NCBI GenBank assembly: GCA_017403125.1
Contig: JAFQOR010000018.1
Coordinates: forward strand, 1-54,157
Direction: 5' to 3'
DNA from: Alistipes sp.
GTDB taxonomy: Bacteria; Bacteroidota; Bacteroidia; Bacteroidales; Rikenellaceae
DNA: 54,157 nt
Shown here piece after piece: positions 24,112 to 33,897 of this stretch; within the stretch, counting starts at the first letter, position 1, and each line of letters opens with the position of its first letter. The notes beneath the pieces are model-generated. The model had not been told where the DNA came from. It did no database searches and saw nothing but the letters and a program-made list of their open reading frames with translations. The translations under genes were made by a program, and so were the position numbers.

Positions 24112-24855
24112 ATGATTTCGTTGTTTAATAACATAGGGCGCTACTTTATGCTTCTCGGAAAGGTCTTTTCGCGACCCGAGAAGATGAGTATTTATCGACG
24201 TCGTATATGGTTCGAGGTTGAGGCTCTGGGTTTCAACTCAATATCGCTTACGGCGATTATCTCGGCATTTATCGGCGCTGTTGTGGCGTTGCAGATGGCC
24301 ATTACGTTGGAGTCTCCATTCATCCCGCAGTATATGATTGGTTTCGCTACGCGTGAGGTTATGATTTTGGAGTTCTCATCTACGGTTGTGGCTCTCATCC
24401 TCGCCGGTAAGGTCGGCTCGAATATCGCATCCGAGATTGGTACCATGCGTATCACCGAGCAGATTGATGCTCTTGAAATCATGGGTGTAAATTCGGCGGC
24501 ATACCTTATCTTACCGAAGATTGTGGCTACCGTAATATTCTTCCCGCTGCTCACGCTGTTCAGCATTGTTGTGGGTATCATTGGCGGATATGCCATTGCT
24601 CACTTTACGGGTATTATGCTCACGGGCGACTACATCGAGGGCCTGTTCTACTGCTTCGAACCCTTCTCCATAACCTATGCGTTGGTCAAGGGTGCAGTCT
24701 TTGCCTTCATCATCACCTCTATATCGGCCTACTGTGGCTACTATGCCAAGGGCAATTCGTTGGAGGTGGGACGTGCTTCGACGCGTGCCGTTGTCGTAAG
24801 CTCCGTTACAATTATGATATTTGACCTTATCCTAACACAAATCATGCGCGTATGA
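24112..24855 (+). CDS. mlaE: MlaE-type lipid ABC transporter permease
   Basis: The 247-residue inner-membrane permease belongs to the MlaE/YrbE family, which moves phospholipids between the inner and outer membranes. An N-terminal amphipathic segment is followed by about five membrane helices. The family core is clear: GSNIASEIGTMRITEQIDAL and EIMGVNSAAYLILPK. The gene overlaps the ATPase gene by 4 nt. The substrate-binding MlaD is not next to it, so it must be encoded elsewhere. Confidence 0.93.
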   Translation: MISLFNNIGRYFMLLGKVFSRPEKMSIYRRRIWFEVEALGFNSISLTAIISAFIGAVVALQMAITLESPFIPQYMIGFATREVMILEFSSTVVALILAGKVGSNIASEIGTMRITEQIDALEIMGVNSAAYLILPKIVATVIFFPLLTLFSIVVGIIGGYAIAHFTGIMLTGDYIEGLFYCFEPFSITYALVKGAVFAFIITSISAYCGYYAKGNSLEVGRASTRAVVVSSVTIMIFDLILTQIMRV

Positions 24856-25610
24856 TTAGGGCAGACCATATTTCAAAATCGTTCGAGGGACGTACCGTGC
24901 TCAACGACATTACGGTTGAGTTCGAGACCGGTAAGACAAACCTTATCATAGGCCGTAGCGGATCGGGTAAGACGGTGTTACTTAAATCACTTGTAGGTCT
25001 GCACGATGTGGATTTGGGTAAGATTTACTATGACGATATTTGCTATACCGACCTCAATTTCAAGGAGCGTAAGTCGGTGCGTAAGCATATAGGAATGATT
25101 TTTCAGGGTGGAGCGTTGCTCGACTCCTCTACGGTGCGCGAGAATGTGCGTCTGCCTCTCGACCTGTTTACGACGATGGGTGAGGGTGAGAAGCGCGACC
25201 GCGTGGACTTCTGTTTGGAGCGTGTACGCCTTACGGGTGCCGACCACCTCTATCCCTCGGAGTTGAGTGGTGGTATGGTTAAGCGAGTGGCTATTGCGCG
25301 AGCCATAGTGCTCAACCCCCGCTATCTCTTCTGCGACGAGCCCAACTCGGGTCTCGATCCCCAGACGTCTGTCGTTATCGACAACCTAATACACGATATC
25401 ACCGAGGAGTTCAACATCACGACGATTATCAATACGCACGATATGAACTCGGTGATGGAGATTGGCGAAAAGATTGTATATATCCACGAGGGCCACAAGT
25501 GGTGGGAAGGCACGAAAGATGATATATTGTTGGCAGAGAACAAGGAACTCAACGATTTTGTATTTGCCTCGGCAATGGCAAAACGCGCCAAGAGTTCGGT
25601 AAAGAGGTAG
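24852..25610 (+). CDS. mlaF: MlaF-type ABC transporter ATPase
   Basis: The 252-residue ATPase powers the MlaE permease. Walker A is GRSGSGKTVLLKS, the Q-loop is in IGMIFQGGALLDSSTV, the signature is LSGGMVKRVAIARAI, and Walker B is LFCDEPNSGLDP with the H-switch in NTHDMNSV. The ATG overlaps the mlaE stop by 4 nt, so the two are co-translated. An imperfect hairpin (TTATTGCTTGA/TCAAGCAATAA) follows at about 25614-25644. Confidence 0.93.
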   Translation: MIRADHISKSFEGRTVLNDITVEFETGKTNLIIGRSGSGKTVLLKSLVGLHDVDLGKIYYDDICYTDLNFKERKSVRKHIGMIFQGGALLDSSTVRENVRLPLDLFTTMGEGEKRDRVDFCLERVRLTGADHLYPSELSGGMVKRVAIARAIVLNPRYLFCDEPNSGLDPQTSVVIDNLIHDITEEFNITTIINTHDMNSVMEIGEKIVYIHEGHKWWEGTKDDILLAENKELNDFVFASAMAKRAKSSVKR

Positions 25611-25645
25611 TAAATTATTGCTTGATAAAAATTCTCAAGCAATAA

Positions 25646-26783
<1,138 letters not shown>

Positions 26784-26808
26784 TCTTTCGAAGATAGATA
26801 ACTTTTGG

Positions 26809-26842
26809 TTTAGGGCTGCTCCAATCGGGAGTAGCCCTAAAT
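26809..26842. terminator. Stem-loop after gap
   Basis: TTAGGGCTGCTCC pairs with GGGAGTAGCCCTAA around an AATC loop. No T-run follows, so it may stabilise the gap mRNA 3' end rather than act as a classical terminator. Confidence 0.5.
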
Positions 26843-26966
26843 GCATTATAAGTAGCTCGCTACAATGTAGCTTGCACCTTTTGTTTGTGGACATTTGGTT
26901 GCCAAAGAGCAGGGGTAGGAGCTTATGATGCGATGTGGAATGGAAATGCACTCCCTTGCAACGGGA

Positions 26967-26997
26967 ATAAAAAAGGCACACCCCAAAGGTGTGCCTG
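26967..26997 (-). terminator. Terminator of the small lipoprotein gene
   Basis: On the minus strand GGCACACC and GGTGTGCC pair (26975-26982, 26988-26995) and six T follow. It lies 26 bp after the stop codon of the 54-residue lipoprotein. Confidence 0.8.
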
Positions 26998-27022
26998 AAT
27001 CCAAATGGACAGCAAGGGTCTA

Positions 27023-27187
27023 TTACATGTAATCCTGCATCATGTCCATACCCTGCTGGTAAGCATCCTGGCTCATCTGCATACCCTGCTGCATAGCGGC
27101 AGCAGCAGCCTCCTCGGCCTTCTTCTTGTCATCGTTACAAGCAACAGCAACAGCACAAACTGCCAACAAAACGAAAAGCTTTTTCAT
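27023..27187 (-). CDS. 54-residue lipoprotein
   Basis: This is a short gene easily missed by length filters. The peptide begins MKKLFVLLAVCAVAVACNDD, a lipoprotein signal with the lipobox Cys at residue 17, then DKKKAEEAAAAAMQQG and a Met/Gln/Tyr-rich tail ending GMDMMQDYM. It has its own -7 box (TATCTTTG on the minus strand, about 27228-27235) and its own terminator, so it is very likely real. The start of the mature part resembles the repeat lipoprotein at 153-656. Function is unknown. Confidence 0.75.
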   Translation of the reverse strand: MKKLFVLLAVCAVAVACNDDKKKAEEAAAAAMQQGMQMSQDAYQQGMDMMQDYM

Positions 27188-27653
27188 AATTTTAGTTTTT
27201 AGTTAGGTTTAACAATATTTGTCAATACAAAGATAGGTAAAAAATTTATATCCGCAATGAACGTTGTGTTATTTGAACCGAAATGGCACAAAATGGTATG
27301 CCGGCTACTCGTTTTGGTAGAGACTAAATTCAAGCGGCGCAAGAGTTTAGTAGCGAGATTGTATGAAAAAGTCGATTTTCGTGATGAAATGACACAGCGA
27401 AATAGACTTTTTACAAAATCGCCTTTTAGGTGTGATTTTATACAGCGAAAAGGGCACTTCGTACAGGCGGCACAAAAAGGCTTGCACACCTCATTTTTAC
27501 CCCATAAATTCGCACCAGAATTAAACATCAAAACATGTCGAACTATGAAACGACTATTTAACCACGAACCATATAAATACGATGACGACACCTTGAAGCA
27601 GGGACACCGAGGCGTTCTTGGAGCAATCTTATGCTAATTTAATACTAACAACT
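27188..27653. other. Gene-poor stretch before a lipoprotein gene
   Basis: Beyond the small-lipoprotein promoter, open frames exist on both strands (about 126 and 130 codons, overlapping), and neither looks like a known protein. The sequence carries short repeated pieces such as ACAGCGAAA (twice) and partly inverted AAAAAGTC/GACTTTTT and GCCTTTT/AAAAGGGC. It looks like a decayed or repetitive intergenic element rather than a gene. Confidence 0.35.
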
Positions 27654-28529
27654 ATGAAACACCTAACACTAATTTTTACGATGCTCCTTAGCGTGGCGTG
27701 CGGAGCGCAAACACCCAAAGAGAAGCAGGATAAGACGCCATGGCCCATTGAGCCTAAAAACGATAAGGTCGAGTATATGCTGATGCTTGATAGTGTAAAA
27801 TGCGAGATAGTCGGTCAATGTCGCGATTATGATCAAACGACTATTGAGGCATTAGCAGAGATTAACGAAGAGGTGCGCAACGCCGATGATGTACAACAGA
27901 TGCTCTCGCAAACATTTGCCGATGCCGAGGAGTTATGGCATAAGTTCGTGTGGCTCTGCAATGAAGGACGCGAGGAGGAGGCTGTCAAGCTGTATCGCGA
28001 CAACCGATTAAATATCGACCTCGCACTATATGATAGTGAGGTGCGTATGGCTTTCCACGATGAGGTGCTCGGCTTCTTGGCATACGATCATCTGCCCGAG
28101 ACCGATGCCATAGAGTTGATGATTCAGTGTTTCCACTTCGATTTTACGATGATCGGAGCGCAACTATCGTTAACGGGCAATGAAGATAGATATAATAATA
28201 TATTCGACTACGCCTTTAACATTCTCGATACACTATACGAAAAAACAGATCACTATGGGGATATGCTCCATATAATTGATAGCTGGGCAGAGATTGTAAA
28301 TGGGGTTAGGTATCATCCATCAGTAGATGTCACTGCGCTTGCACAAAAGGGCTATGTCTATAATGCTATTGGTGACTACGCGAATGCCGTATCCGCATAT
28401 AGCGATGCTAAAAAGATAGTTGAGCAACAAATTGATAGTGGCGATGACAATCCAGTGCTTTCCAAATGGCTCGATATGCTTAATAACTCTATTGAGGAGA
28501 GTAGTGCCGCAATAAGCCTCCAAGAGTAG
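27654..28529 (+). CDS. Hypothetical lipoprotein or secreted protein
   Basis: The 291-residue protein starts at MKHLTLIFTMLLSVACGAQT, a lipoprotein signal peptide with Cys in VACG. The body is largely helical; the later part (AQKGYVYNAIGDYANAVSAY) looks like a TPR-type helix pair. I do not recognise a family or catalytic motif. The start is taken at the signal peptide and not at an upstream in-frame Met (27618). It is flanked by an unusual repetitive region upstream and by tRNA-Cys on the opposite strand. Confidence 0.65.
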   Translation: MKHLTLIFTMLLSVACGAQTPKEKQDKTPWPIEPKNDKVEYMLMLDSVKCEIVGQCRDYDQTTIEALAEINEEVRNADDVQQMLSQTFADAEELWHKFVWLCNEGREEEAVKLYRDNRLNIDLALYDSEVRMAFHDEVLGFLAYDHLPETDAIELMIQCFHFDFTMIGAQLSLTGNEDRYNNIFDYAFNILDTLYEKTDHYGDMLHIIDSWAEIVNGVRYHPSVDVTALAQKGYVYNAIGDYANAVSAYSDAKKIVEQQIDSGDDNPVLSKWLDMLNNSIEESSAAISLQE

Positions 28530-28581
28530 TGCACTGCACCAACGGTATTACAAATGCATGACCGCTGCCGTACAAACCAAA

Positions 28582-28621
28582 ATAAAAGAGACCGACCAAA
28601 AATCTCTTTTTAGTCGGTCTC
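28582..28621 (-). terminator. Terminator of tRNA-Cys
   Basis: On the minus strand GAGACCGAC and GTCGGTCTC pair, followed by TTTTATTTT. It lies 15 bp after the tRNA 3' end and also stands between the tRNA and the convergent lipoprotein gene. Confidence 0.75.
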
Positions 28622-28636
28622 CTCTGCATTTATTTG

Positions 28637-28707
28637 AGGTCTGAAGCGGATTCGAACCGCTGTACGAGGTTTTGCAGACCTCTGCCTAGCCACTCGGCCA
28701 TCAGACC
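28637..28707 (-). tRNA. tRNA-Cys (anticodon GCA)
   Basis: On the minus strand the acceptor stem GGTCTGA pairs with TCAGACC, with U73 as usual for tRNA-Cys. The anticodon loop CTGCAAA carries GCA, and the T-arm is GCGGTTCGAATCCGC. CCA is not encoded. Confidence 0.93.
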
Positions 28708-28822
28708 ATCTCTTCGGATATTGCGCTATATCACGCAAATCGGAGTGCAAATATAGATATTATTTATTTAATCCCCAAATTTTTTGTAAAAAATTGTAAA
28801 ATAATCCTCGCTTGTCGAATGA

Positions 28823-30688
28823 TTATGCCCTATCTATGCTTGCTAATAGCGCCTCTTCGTCGTAACCACACTCTGCGTGCAGCTCCGAAGGCTTGCCGTG
28901 CTCTACGAAGTGATCGCCTATGCCGAGTGTCGTAACCTGTGGATGTAGGTTGTGGCGTGCCATGACAGCTATTATCGCCTCGCCAACACCCCCTCGTATC
29001 GCTCCATCTTCGATTGTTACGATGCGTGAGAAGCGACTACCTATGTCGATAATAAGAGCCTCGTCTAACGGTTTTACGTAGCGAATATCATAGACGGCGA
29101 CGCTCTTGTGGCTACGTTGTGCGGCTCGCAATGCTGTGCCGGCTGTTGTTCCCACGGCTACTATTGCTACGTCGTCTCCCTCGCGTAGGCATTCGCCGCG
29201 ACCCTCATCAATTGTGCAAAATTCGCTGTTGCGCCACTCTACGCCTTCGCCCGTGCCTCGTGGATAGCGGATGACGGTGGGGTGGTTGGCGCACGATGCG
29301 GTGTACATCATCTGTCGCAACATCCACTCGTTGCGAGGTGCTGCAATTGTGAGGTTGGGTACGCATCCAAAGTATGCCATGTCGAAGGCGCCGTGGTGTG
29401 TTGCGCCGTCCTCGCCCACGATGCCACCGCGGTCGAGGCAGAATACTACCGGAAGATTTTGTAATGCTACATCGTGTATGACGTTGTCGTAGGCACGTTG
29501 CATAAACGACGAGTAGATGTTGCAGAAGGGGCGTTGTCCGGCTGCGGCAAGACCTGCCGAGAATGTCACGGCGTGGCCCTCGGCTATGCCAACATCAAAG
29601 CATCTATCGGGCATCTCCTTCATCATGATGCTCATCGAACACCCCGAGGGCATGGCTGGCGTGATGCCTATAATTCGCTCGTCGCGCTTGGCAAGTTCCA
29701 ACAATGTCTCACCAAAGACATCTTGGTAGCGCGCTGCTTGGTATTCGCTCTTGATTCGTTCGCCGCTCGATGGGTCGAACTTTCCCGGTGCATGCCATAC
29801 TGCGGGATTAGCCTCTGCCGGTGTATAGCCCTTGCCCTTCTTTGTCTTTATATGTAGCAGTTTAGGCCCGCCTATCTCCTTTAATGCCTGCAATGTTCGT
29901 ATCAGCTCCTCGATGTTGTGCCCATCTACGGGGCCGAAGTAGCGGAAGTTGAGACTCTCGAAGAGGTTGCTGTTTTGCAGCAATCCCTGCTTTATGGCGT
30001 TGCCGGTTTTGCGTATGGCGCGATGCAAGGGTGGCACTACGCCTAATCCCTTCCACAGTGTACGTTTCAGGCTATTGTACCAACGTGATGTGGACATGCG
30101 CACAAGGTAGCGGTCGAGGGCTCCCGTAGGCTTGTCTATCGACATCTCATTGTCGTTGAGCACAACCAAAATATCGGTCTTGGTCGATGCTCCTGCGTTG
30201 TTCAGCCCCTCGAAGGCGAGACCTCCGGTCATAGCGCCATCGCCGATGATTGCCACGACATGCTCCTGACGACCCTGCATCTCCTTGGCTTTGGCTATGC
30301 CGAAGGCTGCCGAGATGCTTACCGACGAGTGCCCTGCACCAAACGAGTCGTAAATGCTCTCCTCCATGCGGGGGAATCCGCTAATGCCCCCTTTTGTGCG
30401 GTTGCCCTTGAAGGCGTCGCGACGCGATGTTATAATCTTGTGGGCGTACGCCTGATGTCCGACATCCCAGATGATGCTGTCGTTAGGCGTGTCATATACG
30501 TAGTGAAGAGCTACGGTGAGCTCTATGGCCCCAAGGCTCGATCCCAGATGTCCGGGGTTTGTAGCACAGCACTCTATAATATATTGGCGCAACTCGCCGC
30601 AATACGCCTTTATCTCGGCGAGCGATAGCTTGCGGAGATCTTCGGGAGTGTCCACCCTATATAGGTATTTGTATTGAGCGTCAGCCAT
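28823..30688 (-). CDS. dxs: 1-deoxy-D-xylulose-5-phosphate synthase
   Basis: The 621-residue thiamine-diphosphate enzyme condenses pyruvate and glyceraldehyde-3-phosphate in the first step of the MEP isoprenoid pathway. Signatures: NPGHLGSSLGAIELTVALHY, the ThDP motif GDGAMTGGLAFEGLNNAG through LNDNEMSI, and the Pyr-domain Glu in DVGIAEGHAVTFSAGLA. FCLDRGGIVGEDGATHHGAFD follows, and GGVGEAI in the C-terminal transketolase domain. Length is normal. It is a single-gene unit in this window. A polyprenyl synthase that uses the pathway's products lies at 35.3 kb. Confidence 0.96.
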   Translation of the reverse strand: MADAQYKYLYRVDTPEDLRKLSLAEIKAYCGELRQYIIECCATNPGHLGSSLGAIELTVALHYVYDTPNDSIIWDVGHQAYAHKIITSRRDAFKGNRTKGGISGFPRMEESIYDSFGAGHSSVSISAAFGIAKAKEMQGRQEHVVAIIGDGAMTGGLAFEGLNNAGASTKTDILVVLNDNEMSIDKPTGALDRYLVRMSTSRWYNSLKRTLWKGLGVVPPLHRAIRKTGNAIKQGLLQNSNLFESLNFRYFGPVDGHNIEELIRTLQALKEIGGPKLLHIKTKKGKGYTPAEANPAVWHAPGKFDPSSGERIKSEYQAARYQDVFGETLLELAKRDERIIGITPAMPSGCSMSIMMKEMPDRCFDVGIAEGHAVTFSAGLAAAGQRPFCNIYSSFMQRAYDNVIHDVALQNLPVVFCLDRGGIVGEDGATHHGAFDMAYFGCVPNLTIAAPRNEWMLRQMMYTASCANHPTVIRYPRGTGEGVEWRNSEFCTIDEGRGECLREGDDVAIVAVGTTAGTALRAAQRSHKSVAVYDIRYVKPLDEALIIDIGSRFSRIVTIEDGAIRGGVGEAIIAVMARHNLHPQVTTLGIGDHFVEHGKPSELHAECGYDEEALLASIDRA

Positions 30689-30973
30689 ATATGCTATTAT
30701 GTTTGCTATTTGCTGCCTCGAAGGCGTTCTACAAAGATACTATATTTTTATTGATTGAATACGCAGTGCCTTAAAAAATATCTTCGAGAGGGTTGTTTTC
30801 GTTCGTGGTTATGCAAGTAGCATACCTCGTAAAAAGTTTATGCTGCGCGGAAAAGTCTCGATGAGAGCGAAATGTAAAAAATAGCTTGGTGGGTTATAAA
30901 AAGGGATAAAAAATTGTGGTTTTTGTAGAAAAATTACTATCTTCGCAAAAATTATATATACTTTGTAGTGGAT

Positions 30974-31690
30974 ATGGCAACAGCAAAATATAAGAAGATA
31001 TTGTTGAAGCTCAGTGGCGAGTCTTTGCAGGGCTCGCAGAACTATGGTCACGACGTTGAGGTATTGCGTTCGTATGCCGAGCAGATTAAATGTATTGCCG
31101 AGATGGGCGTGCAGATAGGTATTGTCATTGGTGGAGGCAACATCTTCCGCGGAATACAGGGTGCAGGGCGAGGCTTTGACCGTGTTAAGGGCGATCAGAT
31201 GGGTATGCTTGCAACAATCATAAATTCGTTGGCGTTGCAGTCGGCGTTGGAGTCGGAGGGCGTAAGGTGCAAGGTGCTTACGTCGATACGTATGGAGCCT
31301 ATCGGGGAGTACTATTCGAAGGCGAAGGCTTTGGAGTATCTCGATGCAGGATATGTTGTAATTATTGGTGGCGGAACATCGAACCCTTACTTCTCGACCG
31401 ATACGGCTTCGGCGTTGCGAGGTATTGAGATCGAGGCGGAGGTTATGTTCAAGGGTACGCGTGTAGATGGTATCTACACTGCCGACCCGGAGAAGGATCC
31501 CACTGCAACGAAGTTTGATACCATAACCTTTGATGAGGTGTTGGCACGTCGGTTGAAAGTTATGGACCAAACGGCATTTACGTTGTGTAGAGAGAACCAC
31601 TTGGGGCTTATAGTCTTTGATATGGATACCGTGGGCAACCTCGAAAAGGTTGTTAAGGGAGAGAGTATAGGAACGCTTGTTACCGAGTAG
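30974..31690 (+). CDS. pyrH: UMP kinase
   Basis: The 238-residue amino-acid-kinase-fold enzyme phosphorylates UMP to UDP with ATP. Signatures: KYKKILLKLSGESLQG, IVIGGGNIFRGIQGAG, RVKGDQMGMLATIINSLAL, and GGGTSNPYFSTDTASALRG. The ATG at 30974 gives the usual MATAKYKK start; a GTG two codons earlier is possible. It is the first gene of a forward cluster with the thioredoxin-like gene and frr. The pyrH-frr link is common in bacteria, here with the thioredoxin gene between. Confidence 0.96.
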   Translation: MATAKYKKILLKLSGESLQGSQNYGHDVEVLRSYAEQIKCIAEMGVQIGIVIGGGNIFRGIQGAGRGFDRVKGDQMGMLATIINSLALQSALESEGVRCKVLTSIRMEPIGEYYSKAKALEYLDAGYVVIIGGGTSNPYFSTDTASALRGIEIEAEVMFKGTRVDGIYTADPEKDPTATKFDTITFDEVLARRLKVMDQTAFTLCRENHLGLIVFDMDTVGNLEKVVKGESIGTLVTE

Positions 31691-31748
31691 TTGGGGCGAT
31701 GAGAATACCGAATTTAATGGTTGTTAATAATAGTTAAATATTTTGCGT

Positions 31749-32351
31749 ATGGCACAGAAAACAAAACATAAGAAGCGAGGTTCGACATCGATGTTGGTCA
31801 TCATGTTGATAATATTTATCGCGCTGGTAGGCGTTGTAATTTTCTGGCCTGTAGATAGCAGTGCTGCGGACGCTGTGCCGCAAAGCACCTCGGGACAGGA
31901 TGATGTGGCGGCTACGACCTTGATTCATGAGGGTGATGTGGCTCCCGACTTTACGGTTACGATGCTCGATGGCAGAGAGGTTACGCTGTCGGAACTTCGT
32001 GGCAATGTCGTAATGGTTAATTTTTGGGCTACGTGGTGTCCTCCGTGTCGTCAAGAGATGGCTCATATGCAGGAGGGTATAATCGACCGCTTCGAGGGAA
32101 GCGAGTTTGTGGTGTTGCCCATATCGCGTGGTGAGGAGCGTGAGACGGTTGTTAATTTCTTGGATAAGATGGGTTATGAGTTTGCGGTGGGTCTCGATCC
32201 CGAGCAGGCTATCTATAAACTATATGCCACGAACTACATCCCTCGCACCTTTATCATCAATAAAGAGGGTGTGGTATGTTATGTTGTCGTAGGTTACGAC
32301 AGCGAGGTTGCCAACGAGATGGTGGCAGCTATCGAGGCGGCGTTGAAATAG
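31749..32351 (+). CDS. Membrane-anchored TlpA/ResA-like thioredoxin
   Basis: The 200-residue protein has a basic N-terminus and one membrane helix at about residues 15-35 (MLVIMLIIFIALVGVVIFW). The thioredoxin fold is on the outer side of the inner membrane. The active site is WATWCPPCRQEM, and the cis-Pro is in TNYIPRTFIINK. Such proteins reduce disulfides in exported proteins or in cytochrome c maturation. The ATG at 31749 is chosen over an upstream TTG. It lies between pyrH and frr on the same strand. Confidence 0.88.
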   Translation: MAQKTKHKKRGSTSMLVIMLIIFIALVGVVIFWPVDSSAADAVPQSTSGQDDVAATTLIHEGDVAPDFTVTMLDGREVTLSELRGNVVMVNFWATWCPPCRQEMAHMQEGIIDRFEGSEFVVLPISRGEERETVVNFLDKMGYEFAVGLDPEQAIYKLYATNYIPRTFIINKEGVVCYVVVGYDSEVANEMVAAIEAALK

Positions 32352-32389
32352 TTGTTGTGCAGAGAACAAATCAATAAGTAGATAAGAGT

Positions 32390-32947
32390 ATGGATACCAA
32401 GACAATTTTAGGTGAAGTTACGGATCGCATGCAGCGCGCAGTCGATCATCTTGTAGAGGAACTTCTTAATATTCGTGCCGGTAAGGCGTCGGTAAATGTC
32501 CTCAATGGCGTATTTGTGGATTATTATGGCTCGCAGACCCCCGTGTCGGGAGTTGCCAGTGTTACGGTTCCCGATGCGAAGACGGTTCTTATTCAGCCTT
32601 GGGATAAGAATATGATTCGTATGATAGAGAAGGCCATCATCGACTCGAATATCGGTCTTACACCCTCGAATAACGGTGAGCATATCCGTTTGTCGATACC
32701 CCCTCTTACCGAGGAGCGACGCAAGGAGATTGTGAAGAAGGTTAAGGCGGAGGGCGAGACGGCTCGTATTAGCTTGCGTAACGCGCGTCGCGATGGTGTT
32801 GAGGCGTTCAAGAAGGCGCAGAAGGATGGCATGTCCGAGGATGAGCAGAAGGATGGCGAGGCACAGATTCAGAAACTTCTCGAAAAGTACAACAAGTTGC
32901 TCGATGTAGAGTTGGAGAAGAAGGAGAAGGAGGTTATGACCGTGTAG
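32390..32947 (+). CDS. frr: Ribosome recycling factor
   Basis: The 185-residue factor works with EF-G to split the post-termination ribosome. Signatures: LLNIRAGKASVNVLNGVFVD, YYGSQTPVSGVASVTVPDA, IQPWDKNMIRMIEKAI and IRLSIPPLTEERRKEIVK. Length is standard. A strong terminator follows at 32974, closing the pyrH-thioredoxin-frr cluster. Confidence 0.97.
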   Translation: MDTKTILGEVTDRMQRAVDHLVEELLNIRAGKASVNVLNGVFVDYYGSQTPVSGVASVTVPDAKTVLIQPWDKNMIRMIEKAIIDSNIGLTPSNNGEHIRLSIPPLTEERRKEIVKKVKAEGETARISLRNARRDGVEAFKKAQKDGMSEDEQKDGEAQIQKLLEKYNKLLDVELEKKEKEVMTV

Positions 32948-32973
32948 GGTTGGACCTGTGCGAAAGGTTGAAG

Positions 32974-33006
32974 CTGGCTGAAATTTTGTTTCAGCCAGTT
33001 TTTTTT
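32974..33006 (+). terminator. Terminator after frr
   Basis: CTGGCTGAAA (32974-32983) pairs with TTTCAGCCAG (32989-32998) and eight T follow. Confidence 0.9.
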
Positions 33007-33071
33007 GTGTCCTATCTGTCTCTTTCGAATATTAAAAATAGTTCAATATTATATGCTATGATGAAAATAGG

Positions 33072-33101
33072 TTGTACGCATAATTATTTTTGCTATCTTT
33101 G
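33072..33101 (+). promoter_or_regulatory. Promoter of the AraC-type gene
   Basis: TTG (33072-33074), 19 bp and TATCTTTG (33094-33101). Spacing and -7 sequence are identical to the pair found in each CRISPR repeat, so this serves as an internal reference for that claim. Confidence 0.65.
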
Positions 33102-33161
33102 TATTGTATAAATAGGATATATGCGCCTATTTTTAGTGCAAATAGTAAAATCAACAAGTTT

Positions 33162-33788
33162 ATGAAGGAGGATAATAATCTCCCAGGGTACTCTATGAAC
33201 ACAGTGTTCGAGTATGTGAAGCGTAGAGGCGGCTCAATGTCGGAGTGTATCACGGAACGATACACCATTGGTTATATTATTAAGGGGAGTTGCCGTGTGC
33301 GTAGCAACGAGAAGTGGCGCGAGTGCCCCGAAAGTTGTCTTTATCTGTTGAATCGTGGGCGACATCTCATTGAAAATCACTCGAATTTGGATGGAGTGTT
33401 TGAGCAGGTCGTGATACATTTCGATGGTAGTATCTTCGGGGATAAGAACGAGGATGGTATGACCGATGAGGAGCGTCGTTTCGAGCGGGTAGTGCTCTCG
33501 GCGATAATGACCAATACGACCATTAGCGAGCTTGCTGCGCAGTGTTTCCTCTCGGTATCAACCTTTAAGCGCCGCTTTGTGGCTCGCTATGGCATGCCTC
33601 CACACAGATGGCTCTTGCAGCAGAGGCTTGCCCTTGCGCGTCATATTCTGTCCACTACGTCGATATCGACGGGCGATTTAGCGGCGGCGTGTGGTTTCTC
33701 GAATGTGTCGCACTTCATACAGAGTTTCAAGTCGCACTTCGGTACTACGCCACAGAGTGAACGTCGTATCATTCAGTTGGGTCAATAA
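33162..33788 (+). CDS. AraC-family transcription regulator
   Basis: The 208-residue protein has an N-terminal region of about 110 residues that looks like a reduced cupin-type sensor (YTIGYIIKGSCRVRS, LYLLNRGRHLIEN). The C-terminal AraC DNA-binding domain has two helix-turn-helix units: ISELAAQCFLSVSTFKRRFV with ARYGMPPHRWLL, and TGDLAAACGFSNVSHFIQSF with KSHFGTTPQ. The start at 33162 follows the promoter. It is a single-gene unit; the target is unknown, although the convergent sugar transporter is a neighbour. Confidence 0.9.
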   Translation: MKEDNNLPGYSMNTVFEYVKRRGGSMSECITERYTIGYIIKGSCRVRSNEKWRECPESCLYLLNRGRHLIENHSNLDGVFEQVVIHFDGSIFGDKNEDGMTDEERRFERVVLSAIMTNTTISELAAQCFLSVSTFKRRFVARYGMPPHRWLLQQRLALARHILSTTSISTGDLAAACGFSNVSHFIQSFKSHFGTTPQSERRIIQLGQ

Positions 33789-33840
33789 TAATAGAGTGGC
33801 TCTTGCCTGCGTAATTTGCAAGAGCCACTCTATTATTTTT
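33787..33840. terminator. Bidirectional terminator
   Basis: AATAGAGTGGCTCTTGC pairs with GCAAGAGCCACTCTATT around an 11-nt loop, with T-rich flanks on both strands. It separates the AraC gene from the convergent transporter gene. Confidence 0.85.
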
Positions 33841-33897
33841 TGGGGGAGGGATAGGTCAAGCTGACGACCCTCCCCTTGTTATTCTATTGTCCGTTAG

